Source: Glandiceps talaboti
Taxonomy: Eukaryota > Hemichordata > Enteropneusta > Spengelidae
NCBI RefSeq assembly: GCF_964340395.1
Contig: NC_135560.1
Location: 5,600,498-5,664,497 of the forward strand
Length of the DNA: 64,000 bases
Reading direction: 5' to 3'
Shown: positions 1 to 22,500 of the stretch, in pieces
How the letters are laid out: each line of letters opens with the position of its first letter
Numbering within the stretch: the stretch's first letter is position 1
Notes under the pieces: model-generated
Seen by the model: the letters and a program-made list of their open reading frames with translations, nothing else
Database searches by the model: none
What the model was told of the DNA's origin: nothing
Program-made: the position numbers and the translations under genes

Positions 1-780
1 AGTCATCTGCATAAAAAACTATAGAGACATCCAACTGATTCATTAAAAGCAAAAGCTATGTCAAGAAACTTCATAGGACATGTGCGGGTTTTTAGGGTAA
101 ATATACCTGCATTCTTACGATAATACTCGATTTCTACATGTAATACAAAATAATACAAAATTTGAAGCTTGCATTCCTAATATATAGCCAAATCCAAAAA
201 CCGTTAATTATGCAAATTACTGATAACAACTAAAAACTAAGCCAATAGACTTTATAGGATGTATGTGTTTTGTATGGTTGATTTATATGCCATATTATAT
301 GAAATTTGAAGTGTTCAATCTTAAGATATAACCTAATTACCAAAAATCATTAATTATGCAAATTAATACAATGCCAACAGGATTTATCGTACATATGGGC
401 TTATGGTAGATGTATGTATCAAATGTTGCGAATTTGAAACCTGCATTCTTACGATAATACTCGATTGCTACATGTAAAAGTCAGATGGCTCAAAATCAAA
501 AGTTACAAAAAAGTTTATAGACCTGTGTGCTATGTTACCATCAATACCCAAAATTACATGAAATCTAGAGCTTACATTTTAAGATATTACCTGTTTGCTA
601 AAATTGATTAATTATGCAAATGACTCATTGACATATAAACTAAGCCAACCAACACGTGTGTTTTGTTAGCGTAAATGTAGTCACCAAATTATAGTCTATT
701 TACTGAAAATCATTAATTATGCAAATTATTCATAGGATGTTTACCTAAACCAAAACAGTTCTTTCCATTGCCTTAAGGAA
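1..780. repeat. Degenerate tandem repeat carrying ATGCAAAT boxes
   Basis: Loose copies of a unit of roughly 100-250 bp recur here. Each has a core close to TTAATTATGCAAAT (near 204, 351, 607 and 713) followed by a stretch resembling 'aactaagccaa..aggat'. Phrases such as 'gcattcttacgataatactcgat' occur twice (near 110 and 450). Copies are diverged. No coding potential was seen. A diverged inverted relative lies at about 2920-3240. Confidence 0.6.
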
Positions 781-1080
781 GATGTTTAGCAAGTTTATCG
801 ATGGCGAAAATTATATATGACTTTAATTATTGGTTTAGATATTGTCTATGAAGCGAACTTGTATTATACACCTGACACGTACATGCACACATACACTCAG
901 AGACAACTTACCTTGTTATTTCAAACGGAGACTCCGTGGGTGATAATGTTTCAATCGTTGTAGATGGAATGAGCTTTGCCATTTCTTAGGGATTTCGTTA
1001 AATCACAAAATAGCTGCAGAGAGAGTATCGAAGAATTAATAATGAAACAGATTGTGTAAATCACGTGCTTACTGTCTTTC

Positions 1081-1081
1081 G

Positions 1082-1153
<72 letters not shown>

Positions 1154-1204
1154 GGCGGACAGGCGGACGGACGGACGGAGACAGACAGACAGAAAGACAG
1201 ACGA
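1081..1204. repeat. (GACA)n microsatellite
   Basis: Near-perfect GACA tetranucleotide run from about 1081 to 1153, decaying into GGCG and GGAC variants until about 1204. Open frames through it in any phase are repeat translation, not genes. Confidence 0.95.
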
Positions 1205-1489
1205 ATTATTCTGAATGGCCAAAATTATGGTAAATAAATCTGCACATTCGCGGCATGTTGTCATTTGGTCGATAATTTTGAATGGAATGAAATATTGATA
1301 ATATATATTTTTACGTTGCGTTTTGATAGCATGTAACACATATATGCATTTATGTATGATAAACGAATACAAACTTACAAATTACTCACGACATTCAGCA
1401 GTAAAGTATCATGACATGTTTTAAACTTGAAATTCTATATCATACAAATCGTATACATGATGCCTTCGAGTAGAAGGTAGCCTGTTTAC

Positions 1490-1815
1490 TATTGTATTGA
1501 GATACATGGTTAGCTGGTCGAACCGCCTAACCAATATGTCTTCTCAACCCATTCAGACAGAACGACTGACTAACAAGCATGTAGACAGACAGACAGAAAA
1601 AAGTTTGGATCGATTTTTCGTTCGGTCTGTTTGAGGGTCAACGCGAACAACCACAAAGAGCAAGAACGAACAACGTGAATTCTGACTGCGATTCTGACTT
1701 TGCCTGCCCACCCTAGCCATTGTATCGTACAGCGCTAGTAGGTAAACGACCAGCCTCAGACATAGAGAATTCACTAGTGGTCTGAGGACCAGCTGACGAT
1801 GTATCTCAACAACAG
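1490..1815. mobile_element. MITE-like inverted-repeat element
   Basis: The left end reads TTGAGATACATGGTTAGCTG (about 1496) and the right end contains CAGCTGACGATGTATCTCAA (about 1790), which are inverted relatives. The interior contains a short GACA run and no convincing gene. A second element with the same end sequence lies at 61735-61853, so this is a dispersed family. Confidence 0.6.
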
Positions 1816-2214
1816 TGACAGTAAAGAGGCTACTTGCAAGCGTTCATTTTGGGTCACCATTATGACATTTTGTTTTGAGTGCATAACCCGGCCAGTAGTA
1901 TAGAATTGGTATGTAATTGTTCACGCCTGAGTGCAATGGTTCTCACTCTAGCTCCTTGTAACACGAGGTTGTATACAGAATACTAATTCCTTTCAAAATA
2001 GTATGCCTTTATACAATTGTGCATGAATCACTGAAATGGCAGTCATCATTCACACAGAATATGACCATAGAAGTAATTATGTCAAACATTGAATCATAAA
2101 TGTTTGAATCCTACTTTCGTTTTCACTCACTGTGTTTTTAGTTTTATCAGAAGCGATTGACGAACATATATTAAAACGTATAATGCAGGCAAGCGGTCGA
2201 CAAAAGAAGATCTG

Positions 2215-2262
2215 CAGCAGCAACAGTAGTAGTAGCAGCAGCAGCAGCAACAACAACAATTT

Positions 2263-2298
<36 letters not shown>

Positions 2299-2342
2299 GC
2301 ACACACACACATACGCACACACATACATACACACACACAGTC
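2215..2342. repeat. Compound microsatellite (AGC)n-(AAC)n-(AC)n
   Basis: Successive runs of AGC/AGT, CAA and CA repeats. Polyserine, polyglutamine, polycysteine and valine frames through the run are repeat artefacts. Confidence 0.95.
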
Positions 2343-2345
2343 GAC

Positions 2346-2919
2346 ACTGAAGGGTTTTGCCAATTCTGTACGTCATTGCGATGAACACACCGATATGGTT
2401 GTTGACCTTATTTAGCCTTAGGTTTAAAACCTAGACATATTCACTAAATTTACACTGAACCACAATACTTGTGAATATATCAAATAACAAATACACTTTT
2501 GAAATTATAAAACTGTACTCATACCTGATAAGATACTTTAGCGGTTAAACATCATAACCTTTCATGTAATCTGTAATCTGGGCTGGAACATATATCACTG
2601 GCATAGGGTTATTTCAGGTTGGCTTTATATAAGAACGCAGCGTTTGTTTACCAGGAACAGACGCCCTCACCGTTCCCACAGAGAACGTTATGGCGAGAAA
2701 CACGGATCTGATCACATCCTGCCAGTGCACCCACTTACAACCACTTGTTGCATATCGTTGTCAGTGACCCAATAACTCCGTGAAAACGTGTGCCCATAGT
2801 ATGGCTTAAATGTTTTCAGAAATACAACGCATATGTCCTATAAAGCTTGCTAATGTAGCTTCTATCATTGTTATGACTTACTTCCATAAAATTATAATGA
2901 GTGTTGGTAATTTTTTAAT
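2346..2919. other. Non-coding spacer
   Basis: No exon, RNA gene or structured repeat was recognised here. It is AT-rich unique-looking DNA downstream of the aquaporin gene's 3' end. Confidence 0.4.
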
Positions 2920-3240
2920 ATTAGACAATATTCGTGGAATGCAGGCTTCAAATTTCATATAACTTATTTTAAAATCGTAATTAGCACATACATATGATAA
3001 CAAGGCACATGGTTGTGTCCAATTATATAATTTGTTGTTGTAGCTTGTAACTTTATGATTCATTTACACAATCAAAGGTTTTTGGTAAACGGGCAATATC
3101 TTATGAATGCAAACTTCAAATTTCATAGAATTTGGTACATGCATTGACAATAACAAAGTGTACTTGTCCTAAATTATAGTCTGTTGATGTAGATTTCGCA
3201 TAATTAATGAGTCATTTGCATAGTTTACATAATTAATTTA
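2920..3240 (-). repeat. Inverted relative of the 1-780 repeat
   Basis: Read on the minus strand, the core ATGACTCATTAATTATGC and the neighbouring AT-rich phrases match the repeat at the start of the window. 'gcaaacttcaaatttcata' and 'gcaggcttcaaatttcata' occur twice within it (near 2941 and 3109), so at least two units are present. Confidence 0.5.
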
Positions 3241-3423
3241 ATTTATTTTATCAATTAAGGAATACACCATGTATGGTAGCTCAGAATTTCGCATTCACAC
3301 AATACATCTGATGTATACAGCAATACAGCAATGAACGGACGGAATTCAGTTTACATCTGGTTTCTTGTCACCAAATAATAAATGAATAAATAAATAATGA
3401 GATAATTGAATTTATCCACAACA

Positions 3424-3429
3424 TTTATT
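3424..3429 (-). terminator. Candidate polyadenylation signal of the aquaporin gene
   Basis: AATAAA on the minus strand, about 190 nt beyond the aquaporin stop codon at 3615-3617. This is consistent with a short 3' UTR. Position only; cleavage is not demonstrated. Confidence 0.4.
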
Positions 3430-3614
3430 TCCAAAAAAGGTGACGTGATGATTATATCCTTAACTTCCAAACTAGCATATCCACTTGCAGGAATCAAGGA
3501 CTCTGAGCTGGTACACTTGTTATTATTCAGTTTCAGCGGCCATGTTGGATACAAAAACAAATTTAAATGTACACTAAATTATTCCAACAGTGCGTTTAAT
3601 CTCTAGAAATTTCG

Positions 3615-13294
<9,680 letters not shown>

Positions 13295-13560
13295 TTTCTT
13301 TAACTATTTACTTCGATAAAGATATCCGACTCGTAGTATCATGAGAATATGGCCAGTTGGACTTTGCAATGATGTTCAGTCGACGATACCGATTTTGAAT
13401 CATATGTGATATGGGACGTCGTTTGCCAAAACCACGAGCATTGGTCACATGATTAGATATGATAGTGGTGATCAAATGATGTGGAATGGTGATTTTATTA
13501 CTAGTAGCCTTGGAAAATTTACTAATTCATCGTTATCTTTGTATTCAATACTGTAGTTTA

Positions 13561-13562
<2 letters not shown>

Positions 13563-13625
<63 letters not shown>
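13563..13625. repeat. (TA)n microsatellite
   Basis: Pure TA dinucleotide run of about 60 bp upstream of the aquaporin gene. Confidence 0.97.
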
Positions 13626-13628
<3 letters not shown>

Positions 13629-13716
13629 ATATCTAATATTTTTTTTCCTGTTTCTGTATGTTGTTTTTGACTTAACTCTAGATAATATATTTTTGTACAG
13701 TGTCATGTCAAATAAA

Positions 13717-13792
13717 CATGCGATGTGATGCGATGCGATGGTACGCGACGCGACGCTATGCGATGTTATGCTATACTATGCTATGCGATGCA
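13717..13792. repeat. Degenerate GCGAT/GCTAT pentanucleotide repeat
   Basis: Interrupted pentamers GCGAT, GCGAC, GCTAT and TGTTAT. Similar decay of pentamers is seen at 35995-36215. Confidence 0.7.
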
Positions 13793-16042
13793 CATATGGA
13801 TGATTTTCAATGAATATAGCTGCAGCATACTTGTTTCAGTATAGCTATGAAGCTGTCTGTGCAAAAATAGAATTTTTGACCGTACATTTATCCAAACTAA
13901 TTGAATACACAACAAGAATGTTACCTTGGCATTTCTTTATTTATAATGCATTGCTATCAATGACAAGAAAAACATGAAATAGTTGTCATCCACAAGAAAT
14001 AATCTTAATATAAGATTTAAAAAAAAAAAAGAGCCAATGGTTTAAAAATGTATAGAATTGTTCATCAATGTACTAAAACCATGAACAAATGTGACAAAGG
14101 CAGTGTTTTCTTCTTCATTTTACTGAGGTAGTAACCTAAAGAAATCTATCAAATAGTGACCATTGGTGTCATCAGACATATCCAAAACTGTTTTCCACAC
14201 AAATATGTATCTTTGACACCACAGTATATGAGTAAATACAGACAACACTTCATACATGCTGACCCATAACAAAATGAGTGTATTGTAACACATTGTTATA
14301 ACTGGTCATTCAAACCTGGCACAATTTTAAGTATCCATTCCAAACTTGAATGATTTCAGTGGTAAACACATGCGTTATTTCATTGTAATTTGCAATGAAT
14401 TGACATGTTTGAATAGTGAACATAAATATAGTAAAGTAAAAACCCTTCTAAATTGACCTTGAGTGGGACCAAAATTTGTGGTCGCTTTCCAGAGGGAGTC
14501 TGTATAGTCAGAGTGGACGTTGCTGATCAACAAAATCATTAGGAATGGCAGGCCTATGGCTCTGCCAACTACCTACTTGAATATAATGAACACCACATTT
14601 GTGTTCTTAGTTCTTACTGTTGTACTTGGGGTCTTTCCGTACACACTGACATTACTTGATGCCTATAGCACTAGTTGTGCTAATAAAACCTGTAGGTAAG
14701 GATACACGTGTGGCACACACACTTCAGGCTACATCTAATGAAATTGCCTGTAACTATGATCACCACATGTACATGTCTTGATTTTGTAAAACATGTCGCT
14801 ATTTACTTTATTTTCTTTTTAACCTAGTTTTGACAATCTAACAATGAAAATTTCAAGTATAACTTAAGAGGCACAGTGGCATCTAATCTCGATTTCTTTA
14901 GACAATCAATCCACAGCTGTGACAAAATATTGTTCTGTTCTTTTATATAGTACTAGTATTCAGTTTGTTTCTGTGTAGATCCACAGACATATGTGTACTT
15001 TCTAAAATACAGTTGTAGTTGAAAGTGAGATTGAATAACTATTCTGTGCTTTTGGACACATCTGTAAATAAAGTAAAGAAAATGACATTTCGCATCTCAT
15101 AACGTATGTTTGTACCTCTATCATTGAAATTTTCATCAACACATGATTATATAGACCTAATGCCTCGTTTAAGACACATTTCATCTGGAATCTCCTCACA
15201 AGAATCCCTCCTTTAAACTCTTTTTACATGTTTCAATACGTTAAGTGTTTCCACTGCTGTACACTAGTGACTTCTGATCCTAAAAAAATTGACAATGCAA
15301 TCAGGGTTCAAAATGTTGGCACAGAATTCACCGTAACATTTCAAAACTTGTCTTAATTCACAATGCAGTCAGGAATACAATTCATCAATCACAGAATATC
15401 ATTCTGTAATATTTGAGACTAACTACAGCACTTTGTAGAGTAAATCTATAGGAAACTTTCCTCCTGATGTCTGTATAATGTTTCCAGTAGGGTGGCCAGT
15501 TGGTGTCTATAGCATGTAGATAGAGTAATACTTCAAGTTCGCTCCAAAAATATTTTGGCTGTGACTGAAATCTTGATAGCAGTAATACCTCTTATCTAAA
15601 GACAAATACTGTTGAGTAGTCATGAAAGTATTGGGACAGATATTTTCAATATAATAGCGGGAAGTGTGCTGTTTAAAACTAAAATGGCTCACATCCATTG
15701 TGACATGTCAAACGTATGAAATTTCATATGTGCCTTGGTGGTTCAGCATGTCAAATAACGGAAATATCTGCATAAGAAAGACATTCGGTCTTGGCCCCTG
15801 AAACATGAACGTTTCATTGCGCTGCTGTTTTTTTTGTTCCAGTAATAACAACCAGTTGGGACTTTTTTTGAGCTCTTAGCTATGGGTGTTTCATTGTTTC
15901 TGTAAAAGCACTGAAACCAATTAGACCGATTGTCACACACACACATCACTCATTTGATAGCTGGGGTGTGACAACTCACATCTGGTCTGTGGTTTGCAAG
16001 TCTTCACAATCATGAAAGACAAACGTATTAGCTAGGGCAATA

Positions 16043-16212
16043 TCAAACAGCTTTTCGGTGGTACTCTGGAGGGGCTACCTCATAATCACTGACACTGAAC
16101 AAAGAGGATGAGTTCTTCTGTAAATATTTCAAAAAGTCGTGGACATGGGAAAGTAAAAGTTGAACACTCTTCTCATCTAGGGGTGTGTATGCTAACATGC
16201 TGCCAAGTTTGA
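16043..16212 (-). CDS. MORF4L1: MORF4L1 terminal coding exon 12
   Basis: Encodes [20 protein letters not shown] through ASDYEV-like [17 protein letters not shown] and TGA. This C-terminus is nearly invariant in the family. Confidence 0.97.
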
Positions 16213-19200
16213 CTGAAATAAAGTACACAGAAAAAAAAATTAACATTGGTCCTTGAAATTGGTAGTACACTGAGACAACCAAAAATCTTGTCACTTGAAA
16301 GAGAATTTACCACCATGATTGCACAATGAACTTTCATATGTTTTACACTGAATGGAATAAACACTCAGCACTGAATATTCATTGTGCAATCATAAACATC
16401 TTATTTCTGCTGACTTCCATCATGAAATGTGGCCCACAGCAAAGATACCTATAAAGGTACAAAATAACCTCAATATTTCTCTGAAATTGTGAGTATTTGT
16501 AGGTGGTGTAAAACCTCCAGAACCCATAGTTTATGAAAATGTCTCTATTTCCTGGAGTGGCATTCCCTTTAATTGACACAATTACTTTTGTCCTATGTAT
16601 AGATTCAAAATGTGCCCTATTACTGATAGAGATAGAAGACAGAAGTGCCCATGTAGAACACCTTTCAATAGGCCTATTGGCATTCTAAGTTTCATTTTGA
16701 ACTTTCAGCATATTGGAATTATTGCTATATATATACTCACCAAAAAGCCTCAGGAGATGAGGTGCTCCATATATCTGTGACATTGGTGCATCTGGATGAG
16801 CTGCAAGGATCTGATAAATCAACAAGATAATAATATAATGACCAAAGTTATGACAGGGTTATTGTTAACCTGAATGTGACCTTGTTTACTGAAACTATCA
16901 ATCAACTATTATAAATTATGAGACAACATACCACTCACTCAACACACTCACCTGCAATTTAATCTTTACATAAATAAATCTATCCATCCATCCATCAATC
17001 AATCAATCAATCCATTGCAGAAATTGATACGAGACTTAAGTGTACATAGTATTAGAGATAAAGTTTGGAATCCACTGCATAGCTTTGTCCGAATCACTCC
17101 CACACCATCCACGTAATGACACTACGACAAGTGGTGAAATGCATTCCTAGTGGAGTCACCTGACAGCAGACTATTGCACATAGATGGAAGGTTGCAACCA
17201 GTCATGGTTGAGGGAGATCACCCAATTTACTAAGTGTTTGATCATCTATTCAAATTGTACACCTACCTCTGCATACTGAGGTCTTTCAAATTTATACAGT
17301 AGTTGTGTACCCAGCATTACATTGAAATACTCTTTAATTCCTTGTGCTGCCTCAATGATGGCACTCTCCCTGTAAAATAACATATAAAATATTTATCCTT
17401 TAGATCGAAAGAATCAAATAATCATGGAAATGCTCCCTAAAGACCTCAAGATCACCAAAAAAAACCTTGAAATATGCTGAACAAAAAATCTATTGGATAA
17501 GCACTAAATATAGCTATTCGCATGTGGCCATAATGAGTGATTTTATATAGAAAGAAAAAAGGTTGAAGAGTTTGGCCACTAGGGGTGCTGTATGGAAAGA
17601 CAAAAGTTTGTATAGTATATTAGTATGGCCACTTGGAGCACTGTTCAGAAACAGATTTTGGACAAATAAGGAGACATTTGATAAGTTTGTCATTTACAAA
17701 GTGTTTCACAGATGACATCAATAGTTTGTCTTAGTAAGTAATGAATATAATAGAACTGTTTATTTCATTTTGGTGATTCAATTTTAGGAACTAATTTACA
17801 CTGTGTTGACTGCTACATATTCCACACTGTCATGTACCTAGCATCACTGACCAAAATTTTGATTATTTTAGCCCCCTAAAGAAATGTTTCTTTTGATATC
17901 AGTTGCAAATTGTGTATTGGTGAATTTGGTGACTGACTGAGAATGACATACTTTCAGGAAAATCTGAACTTCGCATAACATGTTTACAGTAGCTTTTGTT
18001 TAAATATCTAAACTACTTCATATTGAAAAGTTACTCTGTTACTAGTGTTGTGTAATTAGATGTTATTCCCCATATTTTCCTTTGTTCAGCCACAGAAAAT
18101 ATGAGTGACGTAAGGGGGCTTTGTTGAGTATTTTCTGGCTGAAATGAAGAAAAATATTGGAGAATAACATAATTATACCAGAGCCAGTAATATCAAAGAA
18201 AAATTGGGGACAGTAATGCAATTTTGAACGTTTTGACTCATATTTCAAACACAGAACCAGTGATGTAGACATGCATTGTAGTGACGTAGAACGACCATAT
18301 TTTTTTTTCAACTTGGCTCATGCGCTATGCATGGTATAATGAAATGTAACTATAAAGAGTTCTTTTCCTAACATGTACTAAATGCTACATTGACTGTATC
18401 TAGAATTTGTAGTTCCTTTATTGAAGGAAAGTCATACTGTTACTGAACTATCCTTTTAATTATGCTGGAATAATTGGGCGGTAGTCAAGCAAATATGGTA
18501 GGTAATAACTGACTTTGCCATGAGAAATTAAGAAATTGTGTTAGGTACCTAACTACAAGCAAGGACTCAAAGTGACAGATAGCAAACATTCAGTCAATAG
18601 AAAATTAATTTTGCCTGTAATTCCACCTACAAGTCATGTCATGTGTCAACACTTACTTGCTTTGGTTAACCTGTCCTCTGGATGTTTTATATTTCATATA
18701 GTCATCAAGAACTTGGTCAACATTAGTCTTTGCAGGTAAATGAACAAGCTGTATAAAGAAATAGACATTAATGTCAAGAATATCACATTGTTTTGTTTCA
18801 CTCGATTCAAAAGAAGGTATTTAGGGTGAGAATGATGCCTTTTTAAAAATCTTATTTAGCAGCAAATCCTAAACTAGGTAACAAGGGCACCAAGTTATCA
18901 TGAACTTTATCAAACATATGTATCATGTTGCCAAAATGAAGACTATGAAATACCTTATTAAATATCACAATTCATTGAAAACGGTGACAAAAAGCCTATA
19001 ATATGTTGTATTGAGAGACAGTGTTTTGTTGAGGGCAGTAAGCAGCTAAAATCTACCAGAGTTCCCCTGTCATTATACTGAGTTCCCCCATCAAAATGAT
19101 GGTACAATGTATTGGAAACTATGCCAGTTGTACCATATTCCCCCTTTCTGTTACTGGGGTTCCCTAACCATAGCAAACACACTGAAGAAAAGTATCATCT

Positions 19201-22200
19201 AAAAGTTCTAGATCAGTCAATGTTCCTTTTTACAGTTTGACAAGTTGCTCCAGCATTTGATCTTGTCATTACCAGGTTATACTGCCCTCAGTGTTAGAAA
19301 TATCATATTACAGTGCTTTGGCCACAATGAATACTACACACATTTGCAAATACCGGTGGTAATATCGAACTACCCTATCCCAACTGGCTGTAATTCTAGT
19401 AGTATTTTAAAAATGGTTTTAGAACACAAAGAAAACATAGGTGGAAATCTGGTAATGTTATACAGTGTCCTGTGTATTCAACATTTACATACTTCAGGGA
19501 ACCAAGTAAAAGCTGTAAAAAAATCAGCAATATTAACACTATTCTCCTTGACATAAATGTCGCTGCAAGTAGATTCAGTGTTCTTGCTACAGTCTGAGAA
19601 GCCCAGTAATAAACTGGGGAAATCTCACAAAACTTACATAGATTTTCATAGCTAGAACAAAATTTATGAGGAGCCATCAAAATGACTATGGTAGCCTGTC
19701 TACCTGGTTACCACCCTTAACAAAAACACTGGAAAGGGAACCCCAGTGAAATGACAGAGGGACCAACCTTAACAAAAACACTGGAAAGGGAACCCAGTGA
19801 AATGACAGAGGAACCAACCTTAACAAAAACACCTTAGATCAGTGACACACTAACCTGTTTCTGTCTTGTAATCAGGTCCCAGTCATCAACCAACACAGGT
19901 TTTAATTCATCAGGTATTTTAATTTTGATTTCAACTCTGTTTAGGAAAGCTTCTTCCTGTAAAATAAGTACAAGTGCACACACTTAGTGTTGAACAACAT
20001 CTCATGAAAAATCAACTCTTACATTTACTGCTCACGTTATTTGCATGAATTTATGTGAACACTAGTGCTGTCATATCGCTGTTGTGTTGTATTGTGTTGT
20101 GTTGTGTTGTGTTGTGTTGTGTTGTGTTGTAAATGATGTTCTTCAGGTATTTAAGTTCATTCTTTGAATGTAACAGTTTCAATTTACAATTTTTGGATAA
20201 TGTGCTCAGACAAACTTATCATACTTGTAGAAGTGTTATGAAAAATCAGAACTATTTTTCCAATTTTTTGAAGACCTCCTGAGTGTGGTCTGAATAAAAA
20301 TAGTTCATGAGAGATTAATGATTACTTAAAATTTACAAGGCTTAAAAAACTTCTTTTACAACACTTGCAGATGTGAACCCAGCTTGCGACAGGAGATGGT
20401 CAAGTTAGATTTTTTATATCCTTATTTGGTGACAGTGACACAAGCATATCTCAATATTACAATAACCAATGAAACAGATCACAGCCAATCAATGCTCAAA
20501 CTCTTTGATTGACAGCCCAACAAACATTTCTACATTACCAACTGAGGGGGCTGTGTATCCTAAAAGGTTCATAAGTCTACCATTGTGAATTTATACAGCG
20601 TACTATTTGTTCAGATTAAAGCTGAATTCTTTCTTTGACAAGTGTTTCAAACAGTTGAAATGGAACATACCGACTCTACAGTAGCGTCCATCCGAGCTCT
20701 TTTCCTCTTTGGTTGATCTGTTGTTGTTGCAGCTGGTGGTGGTGGTGGTGGAGGTGGTGGTGGTGGTGTATCAGATGATGTACTAGTGCTACCGACAGTG
20801 GTTGTAGTAGCAGCAGCAGTGGCAGCTGTGAGGAGACATAGCAACAGATACATTTGTACACATTTTCAAAAACAGTTTTATCTCTAGAAGATGATTCCAA
20901 TTCATCAGTGCAGTAACAGGGCAATCAATGGTTAGCCCTATGTGGTCGTTGAGGGCGCACTGTATGAAATCTACATATGAGAGGCATGAAAAGTTACATG
21001 TAATAACACATTGGTTACTGTTACATTACATGGTTATTAGGGCTATCATTTCAAATGTGATATTTATTTCAAGCACACCTTTTTTCTGTTGTGATGCAGC
21101 TGTTGTCTGTGCCTTTTCTGTAGTTGTTGGTGTGGGTGCTCTTTCTCGTTCCTTTTCTGGTTTCTTATTAACCATTGTTGGCTTTGTCTTTTTCCCCTTC
21201 CTGTCAATAAACAACACAAATATACAATGAGAATTTAATAACCTGACCTTAAAAGGAAACATAATTTTAATAGGTGACAACTTTCATGACCTGTGTGTGA
21301 CACCCTTTGACCCAATGTTAGTATATTCAGGTACTTTTGTGGTATGAGGAAAGTGTCATATGGTGTATCACACTGAAGAAAGGTATGTTGTGCTCTTGGC
21401 AGCCAGAGTTCAATTTTCAGATAGCCAAAAATAGTGCAAACACTGGCTAGATGTAAATAAACCTAGGTAAACTACAGCAAAACTTAATATGCGTTAAATT
21501 TCCCCTGTATTTCTGACAAACACTGTTTGTCACACAACCAAAAATATCTGAATGGACCAATTCAGTGTCACACAGAGCTCAAGAAAGTGGCCTGGCCTAA
21601 TGTTATCTGTTCATCTAGTAGACAAAAATGAAACTACTTGTTGATAGGTATGTCCTACTCAAAGTTACCAATATCACCTAACTTGAATCAATCTTACCTA
21701 GCACCTGTGGCTTCCTTTTGTCTGAAAGTACATAATCCATCACTGGCAGAAGATATAAAAGTAAACAGTTAATGAATGCAAGATTTTAACATAAACAATC
21801 ATCCAAACATAAACAAACTTATAACTGCATTCATATTACTAAATTCAGGCAGTTCTAACATCAGTGCAAGTTCAATATTTTGGTATGGTGTGTGGTATTG
21901 GTTTTTGTCACCCTACTTTGGTAAGTCTGCCTTTCCTATGGAAAAAATAGAATAGTCCAGATCACAGAGTACATATTGAGAGTGCAGTAGTAAGTCAGAG
22001 ATTACATTCATATAGCATAGAAGTAATGGTAACATACATGAAAGTTGACAATCACAATCATAACATCTGTAGTAGTTTGACATAGAAAAGCTGTTGTATT
22101 TTTGTTGTTAATCAGCAAAAAGTCATCTACATATATGTACATTGTATATATACATGAAATTTGAGTGAGCTCTGTCATGTACTAGATTTACATATACATC

Positions 22201-22454
22201 TCATCCAATACCAAGATATGAATATTCATCACTGTACAACAGCAGTGAAGTCATTAAAATCCTGATATAAACATGCTATCAAGTGTAATAGAAAACATGG
22301 CCATGTGTCACAGTGTGTATGTGTGTGGTCATGTCTGTGTGCGTTTACATGTGTGTATGTGGATGCATGTTTGTGCACATATCTATGTGTATGTGTATGT
22401 GTAAGTGGTGTGTTTGTGTGCATGGTCATGCATGTGTGAGTGTGCATATGTGCA

Positions 22455-22500
<46 letters not shown>

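Larger units (their letters stand above)
13295..16042. other. Intergenic DNA between aquaporin and MORF4L1
   Basis: Includes the aquaporin 5' flank, a TA microsatellite, degenerate GCGAT/GCTAT pentamers and probably the MORF4L1 3' UTR. Minus-strand AATAAA-type signals occur, for example near 13940. No protein-coding exon was recognised. Confidence 0.5.
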
